From NCBI GenBank assembly GCA_913061415.1, contig CAJXUD010000014.1, forward strand, positions 1 through 64,000: a stretch of 64,000 nt of DNA, given 5' to 3'. The DNA comes from an uncultured Oleispira sp. GTDB taxonomy: Bacteria > Pseudomonadota > Gammaproteobacteria > Pseudomonadales > Oceanobacteraceae. The notes beneath the pieces are model-generated. The model made no database searches. It was not told where the DNA came from and saw only the letters and a program-made list of their open reading frames with translations. Shown in pieces: positions 9,281 through 19,378 of this stretch. A program made the position numbers and the translations under genes. Position 1 is the first letter of the stretch; each line of letters begins with the position of its first letter.

Positions 9281-9497
9281 AAGCAGTTATTTGGCATGAT
9301 TTGGAATTCGAATACCAGTTCAATGGTTTTTTTATTTTCAAACATGCTCATTTATTACTCAATTGCTTAAACAAAAACACTAAGCTACTGTTTTAGTTAA
9401 GCGTTTTGTCATCCTTCGTTTGCAAAGTTGTGTACGAAAGATCATAATTACGCCGTTTTTTAACCCCTCAATCCTCGCTGTTAAATGGAATCTGATC

Positions 9498-10922
9498 ATG
9501 AGCACTGCATTTGATCACCCCGTATACAACTACAAAGTGGTAAGACAATTTGCCATTATGACTGTAGTTTGGGGCATCGTCGGAATGTCCCTCGGTGTAC
9601 TAATCGCTGCCCAACTTGCTTGGCCTGCACTAAACTTTGATACTCCTTGGTTCTCCTTTGGACGCCTAAGACCACTTCATACGAATGCGGTAATTTTTGC
9701 ATTTGGTGGTTCTGCACTATTTTCTACTTCCTACTACATTGTGCAACGCACCTGTCAGACTCGTTTGTTTTCTGACACATTAGCGTCGTTCACTTTCTGG
9801 GGCTGGAACTTAGTGATCGTATTGGCTGTTATTACTTTGCCAATGGGTTTAACTTCTACAAAAGAATACGCTGAACTAGAATGGCCGATCGATATCCTGA
9901 TCGCGATCGTCTGGGTTGCTTATTGTGTAAACTTCATCGGTACGATTATGAATCGTAAAGAGCCGCACATTTATGTTGCGAACTGGTTCTTTGCTGGTTT
10001 CATGATTATGATCGCGATTTTGCATATTGGTAACAATCTAGCAATTCCAGTTACGCTTACAAAATCTTATTCTATCTATGCTGGTACTGTCGACGCGATG
10101 GTTCAGTGGTGGTATGGACACAACGCTGTTGGTTTCTTCTTAACAGCCGGCTTCCTAGGTATCATGTACTACTTCGTACCTAAGCAAGCTGAACGTCCAG
10201 TTTACTCATATCGTCTATCGATTGTTCACTTCTGGGCTTTGATCTCTTTATACGTTTGGGCCGGTGCTCACCACTTGCACTATTCTGCATTGCCAGATTG
10301 GGCACAAACTGCCGGTATGGTTATGTCTTTGGTTCTATTAGCGCCTTCTTGGGGTGGTATGATCAACGGTATGATGACTCTATCAGGCGCATGGCACAAA
10401 CTGCGCACAGATCCTATCTTGCGCTTCTTGGTTGTATCTTTGTCTTTCTACGGTATGTCTACCTTCGAAGGCCCAATGATGTCGATCAAAACAGTCAACG
10501 CGTTATCGCACAATACGGACTGGACCATTGGTCACGTTCACTCAGGTGCGTTAGGTTGGGTTGCAATGGTTACAATTGGTGCAATGTACCACTTGATTCC
10601 AATTATGTTTGGTCGTAAGCAAGGCGAAATGTATTCAACCAAATTGATTAATACTCACTTCTGGCTAGCAACAATTGGTACTGTTTTGTACATTGCGGCG
10701 CTTTGGGTTAACGGTATTATGCAAGGTTTGATGTGGCGTGCAGTGAATGCTGACGGTACATTAACTTACTCGTTCATCGAGTCTGTTGAAGCTTCTCACC
10801 CTGGTTACGTTGTTCGTACTATTGGTGGTGCATTATTCCTAATCGGCATGTTTATTATGGCCTACAACGTTTACCGCACTGTTAGTGATAGCAAAAAAGC
10901 TGTCGCTGCAGCTCAAGCATAA
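9498..10922 (+). CDS. ccoN: cbb3-type cytochrome c oxidase subunit I CcoN
   Basis: Catalytic subunit of the high-affinity cbb3 oxidase in the inner membrane, reducing oxygen at the haem b3/CuB centre. 474 residues from the ATG at 9498 ([15 protein letters not shown]), the family's usual length; the frame is open to 9420 but that extension lacks a ribosome site. Twelve or so membrane helices are visible. Haem/CuB ligands fall in [37 protein letters not shown] and [13 protein letters not shown]. First gene of ccoNOQP, 14 bases ahead of ccoO. Probably Fnr controlled (see 9232). Confidence 0.97.
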   Translation: MSTAFDHPVYNYKVVRQFAIMTVVWGIVGMSLGVLIAAQLAWPALNFDTPWFSFGRLRPLHTNAVIFAFGGSALFSTSYYIVQRTCQTRLFSDTLASFTFWGWNLVIVLAVITLPMGLTSTKEYAELEWPIDILIAIVWVAYCVNFIGTIMNRKEPHIYVANWFFAGFMIMIAILHIGNNLAIPVTLTKSYSIYAGTVDAMVQWWYGHNAVGFFLTAGFLGIMYYFVPKQAERPVYSYRLSIVHFWALISLYVWAGAHHLHYSALPDWAQTAGMVMSLVLLAPSWGGMINGMMTLSGAWHKLRTDPILRFLVVSLSFYGMSTFEGPMMSIKTVNALSHNTDWTIGHVHSGALGWVAMVTIGAMYHLIPIMFGRKQGEMYSTKLINTHFWLATIGTVLYIAALWVNGIMQGLMWRAVNADGTLTYSFIESVEASHPGYVVRTIGGALFLIGMFIMAYNVYRTVSDSKKAVAAAQA

Positions 10923-10936
10923 GGAGTACTGCTGAT

Positions 10937-11545
10937 ATGAATCATGACATTATTGAAAAAAATATCGGTTTGATGGTCGTATTGATCATCATTGCTGTTG
11001 CTTGGGGTGGTTTGGCTGAGATTGTTCCTCTTTTTTGGGATGACAATACCAACGAACCTGTTGAAGGTCTTATGCCATTAAACGCTACTCAGCTTGAAGG
11101 TCGTGACATTTACATTCGTGAAGGCTGTGCAGTATGCCATACACAAATGATTCGTCCGTTCCGTGCTGAAACTGAGCGTTACGGTACCTACACTCGCTCT
11201 GGTGAGCACGTATATGAGCACCCTTTCCTTTGGGGTTCTAAGCGTACTGGTCCAGATCTAGCCCGTGTTGGTGGTCGATACTCAAACGAATGGCATCGTG
11301 CTCACTTGTACAATCCTCGTGATGTTGTACCTGAGTCGATTATGCCTTCCTATCCATGGTTGTTTAAAAATACTGTTGATGGTCGCGATACACCTAAGAA
11401 GATGAAAGCATTACGCATTGTAGGGGTTCCTTACACTGATGCCGATATCGAAGGTGCAAAAGCCGCTGTAGATGGCGTTCGTGAAATTGAAGCTTTGGTT
11501 GCGTATTTACAGCAGCTAGGCACCGTCATGAAAGATAAGCAATAA
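10937..11545 (+). CDS. ccoO: cbb3-type cytochrome c oxidase subunit II CcoO
   Basis: Membrane-anchored monohaem cytochrome c subunit, 202 residues. One N-terminal membrane helix (about 10-30) is followed by a periplasmic domain with the haem c site CAVCH at residues 64-68, flanked by the conserved REGC and TQMIRPF. The distal Met ligand is likely in [10 protein letters not shown]. It passes electrons from CcoP to CcoN. Start ATG has AAGGAGT upstream; ccoQ begins three bases after its stop. Confidence 0.97.
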   Translation: MNHDIIEKNIGLMVVLIIIAVAWGGLAEIVPLFWDDNTNEPVEGLMPLNATQLEGRDIYIREGCAVCHTQMIRPFRAETERYGTYTRSGEHVYEHPFLWGSKRTGPDLARVGGRYSNEWHRAHLYNPRDVVPESIMPSYPWLFKNTVDGRDTPKKMKALRIVGVPYTDADIEGAKAAVDGVREIEALVAYLQQLGTVMKDKQ

Positions 11546-11548
11546 CCC

Positions 11549-11755
11549 ATGGATATTAACGTCATACGTGGTTTAGGCACTGTTTTCGCACTGTTCGCTT
11601 TCTTATGTATTGTTGCGTGGGCTTATAGCTCACGCCGCAAAGATCGTTTTGAAGATGATGGGATGATTCCTTTCAAAGCTGATAATGATCCGCAAGAAAG
11701 CACCGAGAACAGTGTAGAAGCAAAAAAGACGCACGACGATAAAGGTACGGAGTAA
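11549..11755 (+). CDS. ccoQ: cbb3-type oxidase small subunit CcoQ
   Basis: 68-residue CcoQ (FixQ) protein: one membrane helix at about 8-27 (GTVFALFAFLCIVAWAYSSRR) followed by the signature RKDRFEDDGMIPF and an acidic tail. It stabilises the assembled oxidase, especially the CcoP association, in other bacteria. Sits between ccoO and ccoP with gaps of three and four bases, as in the standard cluster. Confidence 0.95.
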   Translation: MDINVIRGLGTVFALFAFLCIVAWAYSSRRKDRFEDDGMIPFKADNDPQESTENSVEAKKTHDDKGTE

Positions 11756-11759
11756 AAAT

Positions 11760-12698
11760 ATGAGTGCTTTAAGTACATTTTGGAACTTTTGGGTATTTGC
11801 CATTGTCTTTGGCACCCTAATCGCCTGTGGCTTGCTGATTCAATACAGCAGCAAAACTCAGGTGCATAACGAAGAAACTGACGAAACAACTGGCCATGAA
11901 TACGATGGTATTAAAGAGCTTGATAATCCACTACCTCGCTGGTGGGTAATGATGTTCTGGGCAACCATCGTATTTGCAGTCGGCTATATCGCTGCTTACG
12001 GTCTGGGCAACATGAACGGCTTTTTAACCGTAGAAGTTGATGGCAAGCAAGTACCTTGGAGCCAAACCGCTCAATGGGAAAATGAAGTTGAACAGTTCGA
12101 CATGAAAGTGGCGCCATTATTTGCTGAATATGCTGCTACACCGATTGCTGAATTAATCGACAACGAAGCGGCATTACAGACGGGCCAGCGTATTTTCGCA
12201 AGCAACTGTTCTGTATGTCACGGCTCAACCGCTAAAGGTTCACAAGGTTTCCCTAACTTAACCGATAATGATTGGTTATATGGTGGAACACCCGCTGATA
12301 TCGTTAAAACCATCACTGATGGTCGCCATGGTATGATGCCGGCTAAAGGCTTAATGCCAAGCATGACGGATGAGCAAATTGATCAGACTGTACAGTATGT
12401 ACGTAGTTTGTCTGACCTTAAGCACGATGCAACACAGGCTGAAGCAGGCGCGGGCATTTTTGCTCAAGCATGTACGGCTTGTCACGGCGCAGATGCTAAA
12501 GGCATGCACATCACAGGCGCTCCTAACCTAACGGATAAAGTTTGGTTATACGGTGGTTCGACTAAGCAAATTGAATTTACAATTCGCCACGGTCGAAATG
12601 GTCAGATGCCTGCTCAAGGAGATCGTTTCTCTAAAGAGCAGATCCATGTATTGGCTGCCTATGTATATTCGTTGTCCCACAAAGCAGTGGCTAAATAG
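11760..12698 (+). CDS. ccoP: cbb3-type cytochrome c oxidase subunit III CcoP
   Basis: Dihaem cytochrome c subunit of the cbb3 oxidase, 312 residues. Two N-terminal membrane helices (about 7-28 and 62-82) carry between them the conserved HEYDGIKELDNPLPRWW. Two haem c sites follow, CSVCH at 150-154 and CTACH at 238-242. It accepts electrons from soluble cytochromes. Last gene of the structural operon; a strong terminator follows at 12737, so ccoGHIS likely has its own promoter or depends on read-through. Confidence 0.97.
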   Translation: MSALSTFWNFWVFAIVFGTLIACGLLIQYSSKTQVHNEETDETTGHEYDGIKELDNPLPRWWVMMFWATIVFAVGYIAAYGLGNMNGFLTVEVDGKQVPWSQTAQWENEVEQFDMKVAPLFAEYAATPIAELIDNEAALQTGQRIFASNCSVCHGSTAKGSQGFPNLTDNDWLYGGTPADIVKTITDGRHGMMPAKGLMPSMTDEQIDQTVQYVRSLSDLKHDATQAEAGAGIFAQACTACHGADAKGMHITGAPNLTDKVWLYGGSTKQIEFTIRHGRNGQMPAQGDRFSKEQIHVLAAYVYSLSHKAVAK

Positions 12699-12736
12699 TT
12701 CAATATTTAACCACCTCTTTAGACTCGAAAATACAA

Positions 12737-12766
12737 GAAAAAGCGGCCTTCGAGCCGCTTTTTTTA
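12737..12766 (+). terminator. rho-independent terminator after ccoP
   Basis: AAGCGGC (12741-12747), loop CTTCGA, GCCGCTT (12754-12760), A tract before and T tract after; a textbook terminator separating ccoNOQP from ccoGHIS. Confidence 0.93.
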
Positions 12767-12839
12767 TTTACGCATTTCATTCATACCTTTATAATCAAAC
12801 AGTTATATAGCTTCACTCCCTTATCAAGGCTGCTGTAAT

Positions 12840-14243
12840 ATGAGTAAAATTCCTGTTAAGAATGTCACCCCAGAAGAAAAATCCTTATACGTACCAAGAG
12901 AAAAAATTCAGGTACGCGAGATTCATGGCTTTTTCCAAAAAATCCGTTCGTATAGCCTTTGGGGCTTAATGGCTCTGTTTTTTGCTACATCTTGGTTAAG
13001 CTGGAGTGATCGACAAGCTGTTTTATTTGACCTACCTGCGCGTCAATTCCACATTTTTGGCATTACGTTCTGGCCGCAAGATTTCTTTCTTTTATCCGGC
13101 CTGCTTATCATTGCAGCTTATGGCTTATTCACCATTACCAACCTCGCGGGCCGAGTTTGGTGCGGTTATACCTGCCCTCAATCTTCTTGGTCCTTTGTAT
13201 TTATGTGGATTGAAGAAAAAACAGAAGGCACACGTAACAAACGAATGAAAATGGACAGTGCTCCAATGAGCCTAGAGAAGTTTTTACGTCGTGGGGCTAA
13301 GCATGTTTTATGGCTATTATTAGCCTTAGCAACGGGCATCACGTTTGTAGGTTACTTCTCTCCCGTTCGCGAGCTAGTACCTAATTTATTGACCTTCAAT
13401 CTGAATAGCTGGGAAGCATTCTGGATTGGCTTTTTTGCCTTAGCAACTTACATGAATGCTGGCTGGCTTCGTGAGCAAGTTTGTATTCATATGTGCCCTT
13501 ATGCACGCTTTCAGTCCGTTATGTTTGACCAAGATACCTTAATTGTTTCCTACGATGAAAAGCGTGGCGAAGGCGAGAAAGGTCGCGGAGCTCGAAAAAA
13601 AGGCGTTGATCCACAAGCGGAAGGCTTAGGTGACTGTATCGATTGCTCTCTATGCGTACAGGTATGCCCTACGGGCATCGACATCCGAGATGGCCTGCAA
13701 TATCAATGCATTGGCTGCGCATTGTGTATCGACGCATGTGACTCTATCATGGATAAAATGGGCTACGAGCCTGGATTAGTGCGCTATACAACTGAGCACG
13801 AATTAGAAGGCGGCACAACGCACTTCTTCCGTCCTAGACTTGTTGGCTATGCTCTAGTACTTGGCTTAATGATTTCTGGCTTAATTTACTCAATGGCCAC
13901 TCGCACCGCTTTTGAATTGGATATTATCCGAGACCGTGGCGCACTTTACCAACTAACGCCTAATGACACTGTTCAAAATACTTATACATTGAAGTTAATG
14001 AATATGTCTCAAGGTGAATTAAGTTACCACCTTAAAATTGAAGGTTTAGACGGTGTAATTACTGATATGCCCGAAACCGTTAAGCTCCAAAGTAATAAGA
14101 TGCGTTCTTTTCCTATCAATATCGAGATGAACCCTGAAAATCTTAGCGAAAGTAAAACGAATATTGAATTCGTGGTAACAGAAGCTGCAACGAATACCGA
14201 GATCGCCCGAGAAGAAAGTCGCTTTATTGCACCGATTAACTAA
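12840..14243 (+). CDS. ccoG: cbb3 oxidase accessory protein CcoG (FixG)
   Basis: CcoG, 467 residues, a membrane ferredoxin-like protein implicated in copper reduction for cbb3 oxidase assembly. Several membrane helices in the N-terminal half with WCGYTCPQSSW and CIHMCPYARFQ, then two 4Fe-4S motifs CIDCSLCVQVCP and CIGCALCIDAC, a last membrane helix and a C-terminal Ig-like periplasmic domain (FixG_C). Start of the ccoGHIS assembly cluster. A strong hairpin lies between it and ccoH. Confidence 0.96.
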   Translation: MSKIPVKNVTPEEKSLYVPREKIQVREIHGFFQKIRSYSLWGLMALFFATSWLSWSDRQAVLFDLPARQFHIFGITFWPQDFFLLSGLLIIAAYGLFTITNLAGRVWCGYTCPQSSWSFVFMWIEEKTEGTRNKRMKMDSAPMSLEKFLRRGAKHVLWLLLALATGITFVGYFSPVRELVPNLLTFNLNSWEAFWIGFFALATYMNAGWLREQVCIHMCPYARFQSVMFDQDTLIVSYDEKRGEGEKGRGARKKGVDPQAEGLGDCIDCSLCVQVCPTGIDIRDGLQYQCIGCALCIDACDSIMDKMGYEPGLVRYTTEHELEGGTTHFFRPRLVGYALVLGLMISGLIYSMATRTAFELDIIRDRGALYQLTPNDTVQNTYTLKLMNMSQGELSYHLKIEGLDGVITDMPETVKLQSNKMRSFPINIEMNPENLSESKTNIEFVVTEAATNTEIAREESRFIAPIN

Positions 14244-14291
14244 TCACTGGCACGGTTTTTACCGCTGTTTCTTTACGCAACTATACTAGCC

Positions 14292-14327
14292 CCAGAGCGA
14301 CCAAGTGGTTACACTTGGCCACTCTGG
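14292..14327 (+). other. intercistronic hairpin between ccoG and ccoH
   Basis: CCAGAG (14292-14297) and CCAAGTG (14301-14307) pair with CACTTGG (14312-14318) and CTCTGG (14322-14327), a 13-bp stem with one small internal loop and a four-base apex. No T tract follows, so it looks like an mRNA stability or processing element rather than a terminator. It also contains the upstream GTG of the longer ccoH frame, arguing against that start. Confidence 0.7.
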
Positions 14328-14358
14328 CTCAATACCTGCCAAAACATTCGAGAACGCT

Positions 14359-14868
14359 ATGAATTCCCCTCTAAAAAATTCTGATGAACCTATCACTCCT
14401 TGGCATAAAGAACCCTGGATGTTTCTTGTTATGGGCGTCCCGATTGCCGCTATTTTATGGGGTGTTGTAATCGTCACCCTAGCCACTAACGGCAAAGATT
14501 CCTTAGTAAGCGACAGCTATTACAAAGATGGCATGGCTTACACCGAAAACCGTGAGTTTCGTAACAAAGCTAAACGCCTCCAGCTGACGGCCACCATGAC
14601 GTATAACGACGGTGAAATTCGCACCAAGATTGCGGGTTATCTAGATGAGAACCCATCGTTCTTACGTATTCAAATCATTCATCCTACGCTTGAAACTGAA
14701 GATGAAACCGTATTATTACAACAAACTGAAGATGGCAGCTACCTTGGCTTAGCTGACAAAAATCATTTAGGTAAACGCAAGCTTTGGTTACAGAGCCCAG
14801 AGCAAGAGTGGATGATCAAAGATGAAGGCTTAATCGAAGATAATAAGCAACTGACCCTTAGCCAATAA
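14359..14868 (+). CDS. ccoH: FixH/CcoH family protein
   Basis: CcoH (FixH), 169 residues from the ATG at 14359; the frame is open to a GTG at 14305 that lies in a stable hairpin and lacks a ribosome site. One membrane helix (PWMFLVMGVPIAAILWGVVIV) precedes a periplasmic domain containing SDSYYKDGMAY, the family signature. CcoH stabilises cbb3 oxidase assembly intermediates and binds near CcoN/CcoP in studied species. Sits between ccoG and ccoI as expected. Confidence 0.9.
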   Translation: MNSPLKNSDEPITPWHKEPWMFLVMGVPIAAILWGVVIVTLATNGKDSLVSDSYYKDGMAYTENREFRNKAKRLQLTATMTYNDGEIRTKIAGYLDENPSFLRIQIIHPTLETEDETVLLQQTEDGSYLGLADKNHLGKRKLWLQSPEQEWMIKDEGLIEDNKQLTLSQ

Positions 14869-14892
14869 GTACAAGTGATCGAGATCTAAGAC

Positions 14893-17361
14893 ATGAGTCA
14901 AAATCTATGCTTTCACTGTGGTGAGATTGCCCTCGAGGGCAATCGCTGGTGCTTAGAAATTGATGGGCAAACGCAAACAATGTGCTGCCCTGCTTGCAAA
15001 GCCGTTGCCGAAACTATTATTGACAGTGGCCTAAAGGATTATTATCGCCACCGAACTGCCCTTCCAGAAATATCACCCCAGCAAAAACGTAATGCTAACA
15101 ATGATGTTCGTGAAGAGCTAAAACTGTACGATGAGCCTGCCATACAGCAGTCTTTTGTTCAGCGTTTTGATAACGAGCTACCCGAAGCCGAAGCGGTTTT
15201 AGTGATCTCTGGCATCAGCTGCGCGGCCTGCGCATGGCTTATCGAGCATAGACTCAGCCAGTTAAAGCATGTCATCTCGGTAAACCTAAACTTAACCACT
15301 CACCGCCTTATGGTGCGTTGGCTCGATGATGAAATAAAATTGTCTCAAATTCTTGAGGAAATTCATCAACTGGGTTATCAAGCACACCCTTTTTCTGCCA
15401 CGCAGGCAGAGCAGCAAAGAATTCAAGAAAGTAAAACCGCCTTTCGTCGCTTAGTCGTTGCGGGCTTTGCCACCATGCAAGTTATGATGCTTGCAGTGCC
15501 ATTATATATTGGCGAGTTACGCGGTATTTTGGCGCAGTACGAAGTGTTTATTCGGGCTGCTTCAATGTTGTTTGCCACCGTCGTCGTCTTATACAGCGCA
15601 CGACCTTTTTTTGTAGCAGCACTTCGAGACATAAGAACCCGGCATCTAACTATGGACGTGCCGGTATCGATTGCGATTTTACTGGCCTATTTCGCCAGTG
15701 TTTGGAGTACAGTGAATCGCGGGCCAGAAATCTATTTTGATTCGGTCTGTATGTTTACTTTTTTCCTCTTAACCGGTCGCTTCTTTGAAATGCGTGCGCG
15801 CCACCGCATGACTCGCGCTGGCAATAATCTGCTCGATCTAATGCCGTCTGTCGCCATAAAATCGACGCCCGAGGGTGATCTAGTAATTCCAAGCAGTGAT
15901 ATTCAGGTGGGCGATTTATTAATTATTAAGCCTGGCCAACAAATTCCTGCTGACGGTATCGTTGAATCAGGCACTAGCGCCGTGGATGAAGCGGCTCTAA
16001 CGGGTGAGTACCTGCCAATCGATAAATCGGCGGGAGATGCTTTAATAGGTGGTACTCACAATGTTGAAAGCCAGCTCTTAATGCGGGTGACCGCTACCGG
16101 TGCAGACGCCGAATTAAATACCATTATGCGGTTAATGGATCGAGCGCAACAAGAAAAGCCCGCCATTGCCATTTTTGCCGATAAAGTCGCCTCTCGCTTT
16201 GTCGCCTCCGTACTAATCATCGCCAGCGGTATTGCCATAATTTGGTGGTTTATCGACCCTAGCCAAGCGTTCTGGATCACACTTGCCGTACTTGTGGTGA
16301 CTTGCCCCTGCGCTTTGTCTTTGGCAACGCCGACTGCGCTTACCGCTGCGACTGCATCGTTAAGAGAACAAGGATTCCTAATCAGCAAAGGTCATGTATT
16401 AGAAGGCTTAACCCAAGTTGATCGCATTATATTTGATAAAACAGGCACCCTGACACGAGGAGAGCTGAGTTTAGAAGAATCAATTCCTGCCGCGGCTGAT
16501 ATCAGCCTTACCTCAGCGCAAGCCCTTAAAATTGCCGCGACGTTAGAGCAATACAGTAACCACCCGATTGCTCGTGCATTTTCCTCGCTTAGCTATTTCA
16601 CTACCGATAACATTGAGCAAGTCAGCGCTCAGGGTGTTAAAGGAACGTTAATCGGGATTGAAGGCCATGATGACATGACTTACCGTATTGGTCGTGCCGA
16701 CTTCGCCTTTCCCCAACAGACTTTGAGTCCACCCATAAACGACGACCGCCAATGGTTATTGTTGGCCAATGATCAGCAGCCTCTGTATTGGTTTGCGCTG
16801 TCTGACTCCTTGCGCCAAGGCGCCAGTAGTACGATTGAACAGCTTAAAGATTGGGGCATCAAGGTTTCGATTTTAACCGGTGACCCAAGTGCTCAGGTAG
16901 AAGCGGTAGCAACAGCACTGAACATTGACGATGTCCATAAAGGTCTCAGCCCTGCTCAAAAACTTGAAATTGCGTCCGTTTGGCAGCAACAAGGTGAGCG
17001 CCTAATGATGGTGGGAGATGGTATTAACGATGTACCAACCTTGGCTCGCGCTGATATTGCGATTGCGATTGGCCAAGCCAGTGACTTAACCAAAACGAAT
17101 GCCGATGCGGTGATTACCAATAACAGCTTAACCACCTTGCTTCATGCGATTAGCAAAGGCAGAAAGTCGAGCCGCATAATTCGTCAGAACATTTATTGGG
17201 CATTATTGTATAATATTCTAGCGCTTCCCCTTGCTGCCACCGGATTTATTCCACCTTGGGCAGCGGCGATTGGTATGTCGGTCAGTTCATTAATTGTGGT
17301 CGGTAACGCACTGCGCTTGCTGTCTAGCGATAAAAGAGCGACGTTGATTAAAACGTATTAG
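14893..17361 (+). CDS. ccoI: copper-translocating P-type ATPase CcoI (FixI)
   Basis: P1B-type ATPase of 822 residues that supplies copper for the CuB centre of cbb3 oxidase. An N-terminal cysteine cluster (CFHCGE, CCPACK) and a heavy-metal-associated domain with GISCAACAW precede eight membrane helices, the intramembrane CPC motif (TCPCALSLATPTA), the phosphorylation site DKTGTLT and the hinge GDGINDVPTLA. The long Cys-rich N-terminus and position between ccoH and ccoS assign it to the CcoI group, which is slow and assembly-related rather than detoxifying. Confidence 0.96.
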   Translation: MSQNLCFHCGEIALEGNRWCLEIDGQTQTMCCPACKAVAETIIDSGLKDYYRHRTALPEISPQQKRNANNDVREELKLYDEPAIQQSFVQRFDNELPEAEAVLVISGISCAACAWLIEHRLSQLKHVISVNLNLTTHRLMVRWLDDEIKLSQILEEIHQLGYQAHPFSATQAEQQRIQESKTAFRRLVVAGFATMQVMMLAVPLYIGELRGILAQYEVFIRAASMLFATVVVLYSARPFFVAALRDIRTRHLTMDVPVSIAILLAYFASVWSTVNRGPEIYFDSVCMFTFFLLTGRFFEMRARHRMTRAGNNLLDLMPSVAIKSTPEGDLVIPSSDIQVGDLLIIKPGQQIPADGIVESGTSAVDEAALTGEYLPIDKSAGDALIGGTHNVESQLLMRVTATGADAELNTIMRLMDRAQQEKPAIAIFADKVASRFVASVLIIASGIAIIWWFIDPSQAFWITLAVLVVTCPCALSLATPTALTAATASLREQGFLISKGHVLEGLTQVDRIIFDKTGTLTRGELSLEESIPAAADISLTSAQALKIAATLEQYSNHPIARAFSSLSYFTTDNIEQVSAQGVKGTLIGIEGHDDMTYRIGRADFAFPQQTLSPPINDDRQWLLLANDQQPLYWFALSDSLRQGASSTIEQLKDWGIKVSILTGDPSAQVEAVATALNIDDVHKGLSPAQKLEIASVWQQQGERLMMVGDGINDVPTLARADIAIAIGQASDLTKTNADAVITNNSLTTLLHAISKGRKSSRIIRQNIYWALLYNILALPLAATGFIPPWAAAIGMSVSSLIVVGNALRLLSSDKRATLIKTY

Positions 17362-17417
17362 TCTTCATTCATTACCCTTAAACTCATGACTTTTAACTTA
17401 AGCGAATAGACGATTTT

Positions 17418-17573
17418 ATGGACATTATTTACATACTCATTCCGCTATCCATCGTACTCATTACTATTGCCGTAACGGTACTTTTTTGGGCGATTAAAAG
17501 TGGACAGTTTGACGATATGGACTCTCCTGCGCATCGAATTTTATTTGATGACGACGATCAAATTAAGAAATGA
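17418..17573 (+). CDS. ccoS: cbb3 oxidase maturation protein CcoS
   Basis: Small 51-residue protein beginning MDIIYILIPLSIVLITIAVT: one membrane helix, then FWAIKSGQFDDMDSPAHRIL and an acidic tail DDDDQIKK. The motif WAIKSGQFDD-D-P is diagnostic of CcoS, needed for cofactor insertion into cbb3 oxidase. It starts 57 bases after ccoI and its TGA overlaps the ATG of the next gene (ATGA). Easy to miss because of its size. Confidence 0.95.
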   Translation: MDIIYILIPLSIVLITIAVTVLFWAIKSGQFDDMDSPAHRILFDDDDQIKK

Positions 17574-18226
17574 TCGAACCTCTCTCGCTAATCACCGCTC
17601 TATTATTGGGCCTTATGGGCGCAAGCCATTGCTTGGTTATGTGTGGTGGTATTGCCGCAGCGGCCAGCAGTTCTAGCCCAGGTAAAACCAACTACTCATT
17701 TCTTTTATTGTTTAACCTTGGTCGAATTCTTAGCTATACCACTGCGGGCTTAATTGTTTCGCTATTAGGGCTTTGGCTGGCTGACAGTCACCAGGTAGCG
17801 CAACAGATATTAAGAAGTATTTCCGGTGTACTCTTAATCTTAATGGGGTTCTATGTTGCCCGTTGGTGGATGGTACTAACCCGCCTAGAGACAGTCGGCC
17901 AATTTCTATGGCGCTATTTACAACCACTCACCCGCACGTTAATTCCTATTAAAACTCGCCCTCAAGCCCTTGCGCTTGGATTATTGTGGGGCTGGCTTCC
18001 TTGCGGGCTAATTTATAGCACTCTCGCCTGGGTTGCTGCCAATGCTCAACCAGGAATGGGCGCTTTGACCATGTTTTGTTTTGGCTTAGGCACCTTGCCC
18101 GGCATTTTGGCCGCTGGTATTTTTGCCCGTCAGTTAAATGGCTACATCCAACACAGTCACTTTAGAAAATTGGCCGGCCTACTCTTAATGCTCTATGGGA
18201 GCTGGACGATTTTCGCGACTTGGTAA
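17570..18226 (+). CDS. sulfite exporter TauE/SafE family membrane protein
   Basis: Membrane protein of 218 residues with about six helices. The opening segment ALLLGLMGASHCLVMCGGIAAA and the repeat-related LALGLLWGWLPCGLIYSTL contain the conserved Cys/Gly-rich motifs of the short SafE-like/CcdA-related group always found next to ccoS and fnr in Pseudomonas-type clusters. A role in copper or redox delivery to the oxidase is often supposed but unproven. Overlaps ccoS by four bases, so it is translationally coupled to the assembly genes. Confidence 0.88.
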   Translation: MIEPLSLITALLLGLMGASHCLVMCGGIAAAASSSSPGKTNYSFLLLFNLGRILSYTTAGLIVSLLGLWLADSHQVAQQILRSISGVLLILMGFYVARWWMVLTRLETVGQFLWRYLQPLTRTLIPIKTRPQALALGLLWGWLPCGLIYSTLAWVAANAQPGMGALTMFCFGLGTLPGILAAGIFARQLNGYIQHSHFRKLAGLLLMLYGSWTIFATW

Positions 18227-18255
18227 AGCCAATTAAAAATACTCTTGCGAACATA

Positions 18256-18286
18256 TTGACATACGCTCCATTCGGTACAATGATAT
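18256..18286 (+). promoter_or_regulatory. possible fnr promoter
   Basis: TTGACA at 18256-18261 with TACAAT at 18276-18281 (14-base spacer, short) or TGATAT at 18281-18286 (19-base spacer). Good elements but imperfect spacing. A weak CACAC/GTGTG hairpin (18300-18314) follows in the leader. Confidence 0.35.
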
Positions 18287-18337
18287 CCAAATAAATAAGC
18301 ACACTTTTTGTGTGTCTTTTAGAACGAAAGGATTATT

Positions 18338-19108
18338 ATGTCAGTCTCATCTCCTTCCATGAAAATCAGCCGTGGTACACAACCACATTGTCAAACATGT
18401 GCTCTTAATGCGTTGTGCCTGCCGTTATCACTTAATGACAACGACATGGATAGACTTGATGACATCATTCGCCGCGGTCGCCCGATTCAAAAAGGCACAC
18501 TATTATTTCAACAAGGTGAACCTTTCCAGTCTGTGTACGCCGTTCGTACTGGGGCTTTGAAAACCTATACGATCGCTGCCAGCGGCGAAGAACAAATCAC
18601 AGGTTTTCACCTTGCCAGTGAAATCATTGGGCTTTCCGGTTACGACAGTGGTACTTACCCACTAACGGCTAAAGCGCTTGAAACAACGACTGTGTGTGAG
18701 ATTCCGATTTCACAACTCGATCAGCTATCCGATGAGTTGCCTGAACTTCGCCGCCAACTTATGAGAAACATGAGTGGTGAAATTCGTCATGACCAAAACA
18801 TGATGATGTTACTGAGCAAAAAGAATGCGGAAGAACGCATAGCCTCTTTCTTAGTAGATATTTCTGAGCGCTTTGTTCGCCGTGGTTTTTCTCATACTCA
18901 ATACCGCTTATCGATGTCTCGTGTCGATATCAGCAACTACTTAGGTTTAGCCGTAGAAACCGTGAGCCGTGTATTTACTCGCTTCCAAAAGAACGAGTTG
19001 ATCGCTACTCAAGGTAAAGAAATCACCTTATTAGATGCAAAAACATTGTATCAAATGGCTGGCAAGGTCGATAACGATAAAGACGATTGTGCTCATATAG
19101 CGAAATAA
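18338..19108 (+). CDS. fnr: Fnr/Anr oxygen-sensing transcription regulator
   Basis: Crp/Fnr-family regulator of 256 residues. The N-terminal cysteines C18, C21 and C27 with the internal C120 match the four ligands of the oxygen-labile 4Fe-4S cluster of Fnr/Anr. The cNMP-like beta barrel spans about 40-150, the dimer helix follows, and the recognition helix reads [12 protein letters not shown] with the E--SR signature that reads TTGAT half-sites. RBS AAAGGA. It probably controls the cco operon through the box at 9232. A terminator follows. Confidence 0.96.
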   Translation: MSVSSPSMKISRGTQPHCQTCALNALCLPLSLNDNDMDRLDDIIRRGRPIQKGTLLFQQGEPFQSVYAVRTGALKTYTIAASGEEQITGFHLASEIIGLSGYDSGTYPLTAKALETTTVCEIPISQLDQLSDELPELRRQLMRNMSGEIRHDQNMMMLLSKKNAEERIASFLVDISERFVRRGFSHTQYRLSMSRVDISNYLGLAVETVSRVFTRFQKNELIATQGKEITLLDAKTLYQMAGKVDNDKDDCAHIAK

Positions 19109-19135
19109 CACGTTAAATCAGCAAAATCCTGTCAA

Positions 19136-19176
19136 AAAAAGAGCGGCAAATACTAACGTATTAATGCCGCTTTTTT
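19136..19176 (+). terminator. rho-independent terminator after fnr
   Basis: AGCGGCA (19142-19148) pairs with TGCCGCT (19165-19171), with a further short TAC/GTA pairing in the loop; A-rich before and TTTTTT after. Confidence 0.92.
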
Positions 19177-19378
19177 GTTTCTGGCACTCCTTCAGTTTTT
19201 CAATACCGCGTTTTTCCACCTGTTATTCCAGAGTCAATTATTAATCCCCCTCTACTTCTATCCTTTTTGCATAAAAATTAGACAATTAGTTCTTTCATGA
19301 TCTAAGGTTTAAAGACTACCTAGCGTTGGTCCAAATAGTGCTTTCCTCATGGGAGATGCAATATTTAAGGAAAGATTA

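Noticed and set aside
9420-9497. 26-residue N-terminal extension of CcoN
   Set aside because: No ribosome site and not part of the CcoN family; the ATG at 9498 matches the usual N-terminus.
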